The position numbers were made by a program, and so were the translations under genes. Shown here piece after piece: positions 11,895 through 21,950 of a stretch of 64,000 bases of DNA (position 1 is its first letter; every line of letters starts with the position of its first letter). The stretch lies in assembly GCA_020726505.1 (NCBI GenBank), contig JAHLEZ010000002.1, forward strand, positions 4,030,001-4,094,000, read 5' to 3'. The notes under the pieces are model-generated. The model had not been told where the DNA came from and ran no database searches. It saw only the letters and a program-made list of their open reading frames with translations. This DNA is from Leptodontidium sp. MPI-SDFR-AT-0119. Its lineage: Eukaryota; Ascomycota; Leotiomycetes; Helotiales; Leptodontidiaceae.

Positions 11895-13070
11895 ATGAAA
11901 TATCTTCGAAGCGCAATGCGAAGGTCGAAAAGCCGAAAGCCCCCTTCGCTATATCTGAAAATAGAGCCATCCAGAGAAACATCACCGCGCTGCTCGTCGG
12001 TCCTCTCGGACTGGGACGCTGACGACGAAGGCTTCATGTCTTCTGGAGATTTCTTACCTTCGAGGCCACTGAGTCTAGCGATACCCTCAGGCCCATATTG
12101 CCCCCGGAGACCAACATTACAAGAGGTTCTGTCGAACACCGCCCCGCCACCATGGACACTCGCTGCATTTATGCAGTACCTGTCGCAAAACCACTGCTTC
12201 GAAACTTTGGAATTTACTATGGACGCCAAGAGATACGAGAAGCATTATCGAGATCTGGTGGACAAAGATCCACAAACCCCTGTATCTCCACAGAGTCCTG
12301 AGTGTGAGAAGGTACGAATGCTGTGGCAAAAGTTGTTGGACGCGTACATTGCACCAAACGGACCACGAGAGGTCAATCTCCCCTCCAACATTCGGGATCA
12401 CTTGTTATCACAACCCTATGAACATTCGCCCCCAGATCCCGCGGAACTAGACCCTGCTGTAAAGATCATCTACGAGCTCATGGATGAGTCGGTCTTGGTC
12501 CCCTTCCTCAACTCTGTTGCACCATCACGTGGGCCAGACACATACTCAGACGAGTCATTGACAGATACCTATATGCCTGGATCTTTGGACGAGCAATCTT
12601 TCTCACCTGCAAAGTCTCGAAACAGAAGAGATGGAAGTCCACCCTCCGGAGGTGACATTATCGCCCAATCACATAACGGACCTTCACCACGACATTCACA
12701 TCAATCTCATCTGCCTGCAGCGCTCGTCGGACGGACTGGAGTCAATCGTCTCTCATCATACCTCTCTGGATCCTCTGGAACGTCATCAGGTGAAGGCCCC
12801 GACAACATGACGGACGACAGCACCGACTCGCCTTCTCCTTCTACCACCGCACTAGAGCCCATGACGCCACCCAACACTCCACCAACGTCAAACATCGGGT
12901 TTGATGTATCGCCCGGAACAAGTCCAAGAACGGCTCGAGAAGGCAGCAGCTGGAAGAAGATGAACGCTAAGCTTCCATGGAAGAAGAGTCGATCAGGTCA
13001 CGGTTCAGGCTCCAGCAGTTCGCGATATCCAATGGGAAGAGATAGCGATGATGGGTCCAGTGGTTTATGA
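11895..13070 (+). CDS. rgsA: RGS-domain regulator of heterotrimeric G-protein signalling (Rgs2/RgsA type)
   Basis: A 391-aa single-exon protein. RGS proteins speed GTP hydrolysis by G-alpha subunits and so switch off receptor signalling at the plasma membrane. The RGS domain spans about residues 73-220. It opens with RPTLQEVLSN and APPPWTLAAFMQYLSQNHC, continues with ETLEFTMDAKRYEKHY, and closes with an amphipathic stretch containing IIYELMDESVLVPFLNS. One N-terminal RGS box plus a long Ser/Pro/Gly-rich tail, with no DEP, PX or seven-helix region, fits the Rgs2/RgsA class, not FlbA, RgsC or GprK. The tail has basic KKMNAKLPWKKSRS near the end, a possible membrane contact. The frame is open upstream to a TTG at 11817, but the first ATG is at 11895. 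The TGA stop is followed by 22 sense codons that lead in frame into the next ORF, so a longer product is conceivable. Confidence 0.85.
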   Translation: MKYLRSAMRRSKSRKPPSLYLKIEPSRETSPRCSSVLSDWDADDEGFMSSGDFLPSRPLSLAIPSGPYCPRRPTLQEVLSNTAPPPWTLAAFMQYLSQNHCFETLEFTMDAKRYEKHYRDLVDKDPQTPVSPQSPECEKVRMLWQKLLDAYIAPNGPREVNLPSNIRDHLLSQPYEHSPPDPAELDPAVKIIYELMDESVLVPFLNSVAPSRGPDTYSDESLTDTYMPGSLDEQSFSPAKSRNRRDGSPPSGGDIIAQSHNGPSPRHSHQSHLPAALVGRTGVNRLSSYLSGSSGTSSGEGPDNMTDDSTDSPSPSTTALEPMTPPNTPPTSNIGFDVSPGTSPRTAREGSSWKKMNAKLPWKKSRSGHGSGSSSSRYPMGRDSDDGSSGL

Positions 13071-13136
13071 GGGCGACAGGTCACGTCGGCACCGAATGAT
13101 ATTTTTTCTATTATCCCCATTCCTGTCATTGCTCCG

Positions 13137-14117
13137 ATGGAGCATCCCGTCGCGGGATATTCGAATCATCGAGAAGTTCGCAAGAAAGCACCTATGGTAC
13201 ACGGGGGAACCAGTCTGAGGCTTAGTGAAGGTAGCGGTAGTGAGTCTCCGGTGCTAGAAGCTCATCCTGGATCCCCCGTCGATTTGACTGGCCGGCGTCC
13301 GTCTTTGACGGCAGCAATGGCTGTTCAGCGGCTGTATCATGGAAGTGAAGAGGAGTTTTCGAAGTTTGAGAGATCGACAAAAGCAGTGGGGAGAAAAGAA
13401 GAAGGTATCACGAGGAATGGCGTGGCCGCAAAAGGATATTCGAATGGCGTGAAGGGGGTTGAAAGGGATATGTTGAAGATCCCAAAGAGGCGGGGAACGG
13501 GCTTGCAGCCATTTTACATCCCAGCCAAAGTACCGGAACAGGACGAGATCCATCAAGTCACTATTCCTGGGGACAGCAAGATGGCCTTGGATACGTCGGT
13601 TGAGACGACAGCGATGGATTTCGACTTTGAAGAGGACAACGGAATCTGGATTTCGGCGCACCCGATCGGTCATGAATCGAGGACCAGCTTGGCAACAACT
13701 ACAACCGCCGCAAGCACCCTCGTCGACGATCGGTTTAGCAACGGTGCGTTGACTCTGGATACCAGCATTACTAGTTCTGCAGCAAGCATGATGTCTTCGG
13801 CAGCCAGCATCCAGTCCGCCTCAACGACAACATCTTCGGACATTTATGGCTGGGAAGAAGAACTTGACCGCAAGACAAGTATTGAGGGCCACAACGCTTG
13901 GGAGCGAGAAGTCGCTCGGAGATTACCGAGCGGTGGCCGCACTTTGGGACCGCGGCATCGAGGAGGAGGTCTCTACGCCGCAGGGAGAAGAAGGAGTTTG
14001 CTCTATAGAGTTTTGAATCTCTCGAGTTCGCGAGAACGACGAAGTTCGGCGGATGATATCGCCGAACCGGAGATTGTGATGAGTCCTGCCAGTGAATACC
14101 CCACTTCTGCAATTTGA
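13137..14117 (+). CDS. Uncharacterised Ser/Thr-rich protein, same frame as the upstream RGS ORF
   Basis: A 326-aa open frame begins with ATG 66 bp after the RGS stop. The frame is the same and has no stop in between, so this is either a separate gene or the C-terminal half of a longer RGS protein made by readthrough or unseen splicing. Visible features are a basic N-terminal part, an acidic patch (DFDFEEDNGIWIS), a long Ser/Thr/Ala low-complexity stretch, and a more structured C-terminal block containing IYGWEEELDRKTS, NAWEREVARRLPSGG and RRSLLYRVLNLSSS. That block looks like real protein, not leader sequence. I do not recognise the family. A separate promoter would have to lie within the RGS coding region or the 66-bp gap. 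A sequencing error or a short intron over the stop is the main alternative. Confidence 0.6.
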   Translation: MEHPVAGYSNHREVRKKAPMVHGGTSLRLSEGSGSESPVLEAHPGSPVDLTGRRPSLTAAMAVQRLYHGSEEEFSKFERSTKAVGRKEEGITRNGVAAKGYSNGVKGVERDMLKIPKRRGTGLQPFYIPAKVPEQDEIHQVTIPGDSKMALDTSVETTAMDFDFEEDNGIWISAHPIGHESRTSLATTTTAASTLVDDRFSNGALTLDTSITSSAASMMSSAASIQSASTTTSSDIYGWEEELDRKTSIEGHNAWEREVARRLPSGGRTLGPRHRGGGLYAAGRRRSLLYRVLNLSSSRERRSSADDIAEPEIVMSPASEYPTSAI

Positions 14118-16220
14118 GCGTTTTACTGTTTGGCATTTGCGGGCGTTTTTGTGGGGGTCGTTGGGAATTTTTCATCATCATCAAAGAGGCATACATTTTC
14201 CGCGAGGTCGCATTCTCCGGATGAGATGGGCATCGCAGCTGGGGAATATTTTGAACACACATTTTCTCACGACATGAGCTGAGGCGAGACGAGACGAGAC
14301 AGCTTGTCATCAACAAATACAATACCACGGGAATTTTTTGGGAAACGGGAAAGGGGGGAATGGAATTGAACGGAAAGGGGATTTTGTGTGTTATTTCTTT
14401 TATGGCATACATGCATGCATATTCATCATCATCATCCACGAAATAATCCATTCTTCAACAAAAAATTCTGGGGCAAAAAATTGGAAAGGGGTTTTTCTTC
14501 TTCTTATTTTGCTTGATCTTGTCTTCTTCTGCTTTATATATTTGATTTGCTCTTTGACTTTTCGATGGTGCGCTACTTACTTACTCTTGTTTGGCGCTGG
14601 GGTGTTGGGGAGAGATGACTGACTCACTCGTGTGTGTGGGTGTGTCTTTGTTTGCTCGTCTGCTTTGTGCTCCCTTGTGAGCGAGCGAGCGGGCAGGTGG
14701 GCAAGGGCGAAGGGTGAATACAAATATTATACATTGGAACGGCGTTTTGGGATTGTGTTTCTCTTTTTTGGGGGATAGTGATGGTGATATTGGGAAGCGC
14801 GGGATGTTTTGGGTTGGATGGTGCATTTGCATGTGTGTTTGTGTGATTGATCGGATTTGATCGGATCGGATGAATACATCAAGACACATGCGTTTTTAAA
14901 GATTGAATGAATGGCATAGTTGGGTATGTGATATCCGGGGTGCGGAGGGGGGCGGGGATGTGCATAGGGTAGGACAGTAAAAATAATATTTAGTACCTAC
15001 TACTTCATTCAGTCTTCTCTCTTTCTCTTCACTCTTCTATGTGTAGGATCGATCCATTGTCATCTCTGAATTGTCGTTCTGGATGCCTTTTTAATGTTCA
15101 TGTGAAAGTTTACTTTATCATTAATTCATTCCTCTCTGCCAGCCTCTACGAGTTAGTCAGTCGGGTAAGCAAGTGCTGCCCAGGTTGGAGAGTGAGTATG
15201 TTTATTTTTACTTACCCTCGCTTACAACCCTTCCTCCCCCTCTTTCATCCCTCTGCAAATCAACATTCCCCCTTCTCTAGCACAACCCTCTAAACACCAC
15301 CCTCAAGCGCATGCACTCTTCGATTATCAACCCTCTCATCTCATCTCATCTCATGTCTAAGAGGCTCCCCTACCTTCCATTCTCTTACATCCCCTTATCC
15401 CTTGCAAATTTGCCAATTTGACTGAAACCTTCAGAAGGGTACGTATTGATGTACGTGTACATATACTCAACAGTAGGCAGAAGGAAGGAGCCTGGGAGAT
15501 CTCTCAACCTGAGGTTGGCGGGGGATGGGGGGATGCGTAGGCACCAAGCATTAGGCGTACTAACTGTACTGGACTGGACTGAAAGGCTGGGTATTGGGTG
15601 TTTGGAGGTGGTCTTGTGTATATGTCTTGTTTGATTTCAAGTGATGAAGTGAGGGTAAATGGATGGGATGATGATGGGGGTGGGAGGTGGGAGGTGGGTA
15701 GGCAGCAAGAATACGGACGGGTGAGGAGTGGTAGCTATGCGTAGGCGGGTAGGGTTAGGCGATTGCCCGGGCATAGGACCATGTATGAAAGCATCAATCA
15801 TTACCTTAGTTCGGCAGCTGACGGCCTCCTGTTCCCGTTTTTGTGAAATCCTGCGATATGTTATGATTCAGTCGTTGTGGTGTTGTAGATTCGACATCGT
15901 GTCTGTCTGGCATGAGACTAAACTCACTAGCCCGTTTTCCTTGGATTAGAATACCATGACGATCTATGTTTGGATGATTTTCCACTCCATCTATCTTATC
16001 TGTCTATCTAATTGTATGTCGACATTTTCCGTACGCCAGTCGCTATGCATGGTCATCCCGCAACCAAATAAACAAAGTCATTTCAACCCATCCTCATCCG
16101 TCCTTCCATCCAATGCTAATCCATCCATCCATCCAATCCCAACCCCTCCTATCCCACCAAACCTGTATAATGATTTTGCCATCCTCCCAAAACCCCACCC
16201 CGACTTCCTATCGTAAAGCA
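14118..16220. other. Spacer between two convergent genes
   Basis: About 2.1 kb between the plus-strand ORF ending at 14117 and the minus-strand CIA1 gene. It holds T-rich and G/T-rich runs of 3'-UTR type after 14117, GATCGGAT-like repeats near 14850, and CCAT repeats near 16120. I see no coding region or RNA gene. Confidence 0.5.
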
Positions 16221-17585
16221 TCAGGAAGTAATTTCCACAGGCTTCACAGCTGGAATATCCTCCAAAGCCCACGCCCTAACAACCCCATCATCACCACTCG
16301 AAATCACCATCTCCTCACCGGTCTCCTTCCGCCCTGCATCAAACCGCTGACACCACGCCACGTGGTTGATTTCATACGGTCCGTGTCCTCCTTCCAACAC
16401 ACCAAGAACAACCCACTCGCGCTCAATAGCACCCCCTACACTCGTCCTGCCCTTCGTGCGCTCCTCATAGATAGCTATCTTGCCATCTCCACCCGTAGAC
16501 ACCACATGGCCGGATTTCGTACTCCAGTTCACAGCGTATATGGGTAATGTGTGTACTTTGGGGAGAGTAGCCGTGCACTCCCAAACCTCGTTTGAAGGAG
16601 GGGGACGCATTGTTGAAGGAATCCCGGTGTTGAAATAAGATGGCTTATTTGGCGGTGGTGGAGTAGGAGCTTGTGTCCAAACTCTAATAGTGCAGTCTGC
16701 AGAAGCAGATATGAGGCGTGGTATGCGAGGACTGTAATCATCCGGCTGTTGAGGAGACTCGGACTCGAATTTCTTCTGGCTGACTTCTGGCTCCCAATCC
16801 AAGCTCCAGACAGTCCCTGCATGACCCTCCAGAACAGCTATACAGCTCCATTCGCCTTCGTCGTCGCCTCGCCAGAAGCGTATCGTATCATCATAACTGG
16901 CGCTCGCTAGAACTTCCCCATTACCGTCGTCTTTCCGCCAACACACGAATTTCACATCCGCAGAATGTTCTTGCAGCACCGCAACCGTCTCGAATTCATC
17001 CTCGCCCTCCTCGCCAATCTCCTCCCACACCCAAATACTCTTATCTCTCGAGCAGCTCGCGAGCCATTGCCCAGAGGGCGAATACGCGACAGTCTTGACC
17101 TCAGAATCATGCCCCTCCAACACAATGGCAAATTCCCAATCCTCCTCGTTCTCCGACTCGTCACCCTGTATTAACCTTGCAACCGGCTTCTGTGCACCAT
17201 CACTCGTAATCTCCACTTCAAAGGCATCGTCGTCTTCTGGCGCAGTATGGATCTGCTTCTCCTCTTCCCTCGCAGCGAAACTTTCTTCACTCCTCCGCCA
17301 GATACCCATCGTGGCATCGAAACTGCCCGTCGCGAGACATAGCGTCCCCGTATTCTTCATCGCTGGCTTCCATGCCACAGACCTCACAGAACGTGCATGT
17401 CCTCCCTCGAGAGTCGAATGCAAGGTGAAGTTCTTCAGGGAGTACACGCGCACAGTCTTGTCCGAGGTGGCGGTTGCGATGAGTGGGAGGCCATTGGGAT
17501 TTGGGATTGAGACCCAGGCGCGCGACGCCGAAATTGGCTTGAAATCAGCGAGGGGGAGGATGCGGACGTGTGTTTGTGAGGCCAT
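16221..17585 (-). CDS. CIA1: Cytosolic iron-sulfur protein assembly protein Cia1 (WD40 propeller)
   Basis: An intronless 454-aa WD40 protein. Cia1 (human CIAO1) is part of the CIA targeting complex that hands Fe-S clusters to cytosolic and nuclear apoproteins. Propeller repeats are visible in order: TATSDKTVRVYSL, ATGSFDATMGIWRR, LEGHDSEVKTVAYSPSG followed by CSRDKSIWVWEE, LQEHSADVKFVCW followed by ASYDDTIRFWRG, LEGHAGTVWSLDWEP followed by SADCTIRVWT, STGGDGKIAIYEE, and SSGDDGVVRAWALED. The paired HDSEVKTVAYS and DKSIWVWE of blade 3 are typical of Cia1. It is longer than the roughly 330-aa yeast protein because of acidic or proline-rich insertions between blades (about residues 115-145 and 295-330), common in filamentous fungi. 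Its start faces the orphan gene at 18055 across a short divergent promoter. Confidence 0.9.
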   Translation of the reverse strand: MASQTHVRILPLADFKPISASRAWVSIPNPNGLPLIATATSDKTVRVYSLKNFTLHSTLEGGHARSVRSVAWKPAMKNTGTLCLATGSFDATMGIWRRSEESFAAREEEKQIHTAPEDDDAFEVEITSDGAQKPVARLIQGDESENEEDWEFAIVLEGHDSEVKTVAYSPSGQWLASCSRDKSIWVWEEIGEEGEDEFETVAVLQEHSADVKFVCWRKDDGNGEVLASASYDDTIRFWRGDDEGEWSCIAVLEGHAGTVWSLDWEPEVSQKKFESESPQQPDDYSPRIPRLISASADCTIRVWTQAPTPPPPNKPSYFNTGIPSTMRPPPSNEVWECTATLPKVHTLPIYAVNWSTKSGHVVSTGGDGKIAIYEERTKGRTSVGGAIEREWVVLGVLEGGHGPYEINHVAWCQRFDAGRKETGEEMVISSGDDGVVRAWALEDIPAVKPVEITS

Positions 17586-18054
17586 TGTTTCCTATCTGCG
17601 TATTTGTGTGTGGTTGCTGCACGCAGGTTTTCGAGGAAGACTTCTTTCTTTTCTTGCTTGTTCAGCGGAAATAGCTGTCTTAAGGAGGGGCAGATTTTCG
17701 AAATCGATAAGATTGGGGCACGGGCCAGGACATGATGAATCAGTGACGTTTTATTGGCTCGCTAATTCCTTCTTTTCTCGTTTCCGCTTCAGTAAGAGGT
17801 AAACAGAGATCTGGACTTTCCTAACCCATCTTTTAGGAAGCAGATGTCATTGTTTAATCATGGACCGCACAAAGCGAAATTAGGCAAGTCCCCGATTTAA
17901 AAGTGGTTTGGTAACCCAGCTATGGACTGAAAGCACAGGAACTATCAAAAGCCACTCCGCGACCTATACGCAAGTCAATTGAATCATCCATCCGCAGCTC
18001 GAATTTTATTTTTCACCCAACTCGTATTTAAGAATACCTACTTATTAATACTCA
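17586..18054. promoter_or_regulatory. Divergent promoter between CIA1 and the orphan gene
   Basis: A 469-bp spacer between two divergent start codons, so it must hold both 5' leaders and both promoters. An A/T-rich stretch lies just upstream of 18055. No specific factor site can be assigned. Confidence 0.5.
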
Positions 18055-19536
18055 ATGGTTATGCCTCACCGAATTGAAACCCCCGACTGGGAATCGGCAT
18101 CTGTTTCGTCTGCAGCCGAAATTCACACACCGAATACAAACGACTTAGCGCGTACTGAAACGTTGTCGTCGGGTAGCAGTATGCCAGAGCTTATAGATCC
18201 TTCTCAGCGGGGCGGAAGGTCTTCTTCTCCTCTTGACACTTATCAACAATTGGAGGCCGAACGACAATATACCATAAGGTGGAATCGAGTATCAAGCACA
18301 GACGGTACAGTCACAGGCATCATCGGACGTCGAGCATCGGAGAGTGATCATGTGGATGACGGCGATGCTATAATTCGTGATAATTGGATTCGTGATGGCT
18401 CCAATTATTGGACAATCCCTGATGCCAATGCTTCTGGAGATGACGCAGATGATGGCTACGATGATGGGAGAACCACAGATGACAATGCTTCTAGAGATGG
18501 CACAGATGATAACTACGATGATGCGAGAATCACTGATGCCAATGCTTCTGGAGGCGATACAGATGACAGCTATGATGGTGGGAGAGTCACTGATGTCAAT
18601 ACTTCTGGAGATGACGCAGATGATGAGGCACCCACACCTCTGGGACAAGCACATGGGCCGCATCCCACAAGGTTTCTGGCAGGAACTACCATAGAAGATA
18701 TGAGACAACATATGGCCAGACACGTCATGTTTGGGGATGCTGAAGATTGGCATAGATTGTACTGGAATACGGACTATGGAGTGCCAGCTCCTGGGCAAGG
18801 GCAACCGCAACCACAATCACAGGCTCAGAGACCATCCCGACCTGGCCTAGTGAGAGGCATGGCATACACTCCTCAGATGGTGGAAGAACCGGCCGACGCC
18901 GATAACATGAATGTAAGAGCCGTTTTAGAGGAGTTTATTAACACCAACGGGATATTTTTGGAATCTGATTTCCGTACCGCAATTGGTCCAGAATTCGACG
19001 CCTCCATAGTGAACTACGGCGAGCCCACGATGCCGATATCCACAAATCTAACAGTAAATGATGCACAATCCCCCGATCAGCTCTCGACATTCGACCAAGA
19101 GATGAAAGACAAGTACGTATCGCTTTGCGAAGAATATGGCAGCATCCTTCAAAAACATTGCCGTTCTCTCTGGTGGAGAATAGAGGATTGCACAGTCTCC
19201 CACACCGAGAATTTCCCATCCATCCCTCCGCTCAGCCTTCTCCGGGACATAGGAATCGACATGCTCTCCAAAGATCCCAATAAACTCGGCCAAGCTGCTA
19301 TCATCTACTCTTCTATCATGCAGGCGTATAAGCAAAGGTTATCATTCCATGCTGAACTTGGTGCTAGAACAGAAGACCAGATTGAGATCCCTATGCTGGG
19401 AGAGTTCTGCCAATTGCTTGAATCATCGCCATTCTTGCATGTGGGCTTTACTTGGAGAGTGTGTATAAAATTGCATACTGGGTATGAAACGAGCGAAATT
19501 TTGGATATGAGAGAACTTGAAAATCTGGAGAAGTGA
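18055..19536 (+). CDS. Orphan acidic protein with internal 19-residue tandem repeat
   Basis: A single-exon 493-aa open frame starting at ATG 18055. Residues 1-120 are Ser/Thr/Pro-rich. Residues 123 to about 192 carry just over three copies of a 19-residue acidic repeat with consensus DANASGDxxDDxYDDxRxT. A Gln/Pro-rich linker (QGQPQPQSQAQRP) follows. The C-terminal half (about 280-493) looks globular and helical and includes YVSLCEEYGSILQKHCRSLWWRI, split here as YVSLCEEYGSIL and KHCRSLWWRI, and FLHVGFTWRVCIKL. I recognise no family or catalytic motif. The non-repetitive C-terminal half with ordinary composition makes this a likely real, lineage-restricted gene. Confidence 0.6.
   Translation: MVMPHRIETPDWESASVSSAAEIHTPNTNDLARTETLSSGSSMPELIDPSQRGGRSSSPLDTYQQLEAERQYTIRWNRVSSTDGTVTGIIGRRASESDHVDDGDAIIRDNWIRDGSNYWTIPDANASGDDADDGYDDGRTTDDNASRDGTDDNYDDARITDANASGGDTDDSYDGGRVTDVNTSGDDADDEAPTPLGQAHGPHPTRFLAGTTIEDMRQHMARHVMFGDAEDWHRLYWNTDYGVPAPGQGQPQPQSQAQRPSRPGLVRGMAYTPQMVEEPADADNMNVRAVLEEFINTNGIFLESDFRTAIGPEFDASIVNYGEPTMPISTNLTVNDAQSPDQLSTFDQEMKDKYVSLCEEYGSILQKHCRSLWWRIEDCTVSHTENFPSIPPLSLLRDIGIDMLSKDPNKLGQAAIIYSSIMQAYKQRLSFHAELGARTEDQIEIPMLGEFCQLLESSPFLHVGFTWRVCIKLHTGYETSEILDMRELENLEK
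18421..18630 (+). repeat. 57-bp in-frame tandem repeat, about 3.5 copies
   Basis: Units start near 18421, 18478, 18535 and 18592. Each encodes 19 residues beginning D-A/D/V-N-A/T-S. Copies differ by scattered substitutions but keep the frame, so copy number could change without a frameshift. Confidence 0.85.
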
Positions 19537-21950
19537 ATAAATACTACGGGCGTTGCTGGGAAGCACTCGACATCAGCAAGCCAGATATTGGGAGCTGGTT
19601 TTAAGCCTGATATTCCAGCAACTGATAGGGAACGGCTCCTAGGAAACAAGAAAAGCGCGGTTAGACCTATTATCACAGCTTAAAGGTCTTCGCCGAGGAG
19701 GTGTTGAATGTTGGAGTTTCATGGATCTTCCCTAGTTCGAAATGTCAAACCAAAACACACGAACATTGACGATGTAAATCAATGCACAGATCCGCTCATA
19801 TCTAGATGAAATCAACTTCACCACGTCACATTGCAGACAGATCATGTGAAGGTCTATAGTCTAGATACCGCGATACACTTACAGGAAAGCTAGCTGCAGG
19901 GAAGACGCAGGACCCGTTGAGATAGGAACCGGTTCGGCACCTCTCACATTCACTTCGACATTAATGAATCAGGGTAAATTATTCTCCAGCCTTGCTTATT
20001 ACGCGCTGGAGGAATTCATTTATGTACCCACATATCTGAGGTGTTTGAAGTAGGAAATAGGAAGGCTGGGGATAGTACCAAGAACCGGTTCGACATTACG
20101 TGCTCGTTCCCTCTATTCGAATTGATGAATTAGGCTTGGGAAAGCTTGGGATGTTCATCCCAACTACTTGCTGCAGTGTAGTGTTGTACATACATGTATC
20201 CACAGTTTCTAGATGTTCAAGATGCGGTGAGGAATGAGGCTGCAAAAGTGGTGCAGGTTGTAGTTCGGCCCCATTGCCGTTTCTGGAACGTTGGCGAATA
20301 GGACGAGCAACGGACCTGCAGATTTTTTAGTTTCTGATGCCAGTGACTTCTAGTCGCACTGGATTGATCAAATGGTGCTATGTGTTTTTCATCCCAACCT
20401 TTGTGGGTTTAGTTGCAGATATTGCGATTCAGGTGGTGGTGTCAGGGATTCAAGGGTTCGTCTCGCTTCAGTTGGGATCCACTTCGATTTACAGTAGGGG
20501 GGCTGGTTGACTGTATATGGAGGTAGCGAATTGTGGATTGAAAGAGCCCATCATGGCGACCGAGTCAGATCAACAATATTTCGAATGAATTCTCCAGTCG
20601 GCAAGCCCCTTCTCGTCAGGGAACTGAACCTGAAGCACACGTGACTCCCCTGAACTATTCTCGAACCAGCCTAGTTGTCCCGTCGAAATCTCTCATATCT
20701 TGCTGCCGGGCATCGGCGACGACGACGTAGGATTTGACCAAGTATTTCTATCGACGGCCGGCACGGGACATGACTCTCTTCTTGATGCCCAACACAATCG
20801 CATTAATCTGCCAAAGTATAGGTGAAGGGTAGTCCTTCCACCGCGAGTGCGATGGACAAGCATCCGAAGTCGGGATTGCCAGCCATCGTTCAGTCCGATC
20901 ATCATTCCCGAGATCAGTCCCCAAGATCAGATTATATTATCTATTATCTGAAATGCGCCGAGATGCCATCCCAGGTGCGCGTCGCAGAAGAGGTTGGCGG
21001 TGCTCCAATTCAGAGCTGCGAGAGGCGTGGCAGCGAAGTCTCGTTTCGAGGTTCATCCCAGCGCAGAGCCCCTTACGAGATGTTTTTATACAGCTGGAAA
21101 CCACCATTCGCCAGCTGAGTTTCACCATCTCACTCGCATACACTCTTGTTTGGATGCCCAATCTCAACTTTCACTTGACGTCACTTCTTTCTCTACTTTT
21201 GATGAATTCCTGCCCGGACAATTATGTCTGTGTGGTATCCTCCTTATTATTGTTGATCTGCCGCGCTCTGGCGAGACTTCACCCAAGACATCGTATCCCC
21301 GGGTCCACGTTGACTTGCATTGATCTTCGCGGGGGATTTCCCTGAACTCCTAACCTGGATTGCGACATCCAGCCTTTCGGACTCATGTTACTGAAAATTT
21401 GACTTCTTTGTTCTGCAATGCGTTCTATATTGCATGCTGGTATTTACAGGCATGTACCGCATTTCTACACAGGTAAACCTCGAGGCCGTGAAATGGCGGT
21501 GGCTCGCAGTACGTCGGTGGCGGGTTGAAGGTTCATGGAAGCAGGGAATGGATCGAGGCACATCTGGCAGGTCTCATCTGAGATGCTGGAGGCTGGATGA
21601 GTGGATGGATGGACGGGTGAGCAGGAATGGGGAGGCATGAAACATCTATATTACTTTGACAGGTCCCATTTCCTGAATTCGATAAACCTCATTAAACTCC
21701 TCCTATTTTCCAACAGCAGATTGCAGATATAGAACGTCCAGCAGGAGTCCGTCAAGATTCAGAAGGCACTGAGACGAAGACCATCCAACACTTGGATACC
21801 AGGTTAGTATACATTTATATCTCTTTCCATACCTCGAGAGCTTCGCTGTAGAGACATAAACATCTCCAGAAACCCGGCTTCAACTTTGAAATTGCTTAGT
21901 GCTGACCGGCTTCTATAGCACCTATCCTCCTCCCATATTTTGTCGTCAAC
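19537..21950. other. Spacer with probable 5' leader of the aquaporin gene at its right end
   Basis: About 2.4 kb with no convincing coding sequence. An open frame at 20953-21345 has irregular composition and no recognisable domain. Near 21800-21915 a sequence starting GTTAGTATAC and ending TTCTATAG could be a leader intron of the downstream aquaporin gene. The rest shows only palindromic AACCGGTT motifs near 19928 and 20090. Confidence 0.4.

Noticed and set aside
13771..14451. 226-codon minus-strand open frame
   Set aside because: Antisense to the better-supported plus-strand ORF at 13137-14117; composition follows from that gene.
19924..20150. Possible duplication around two AACCGGTTCG motifs about 165 bp apart
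   Set aside because: Similarity beyond the palindromic motif is weak and cannot be told from chance.
20953..21345. 130-codon plus-strand open frame
   Set aside because: No recognisable domain, irregular composition, and lies in a spacer with overlapping open frames.
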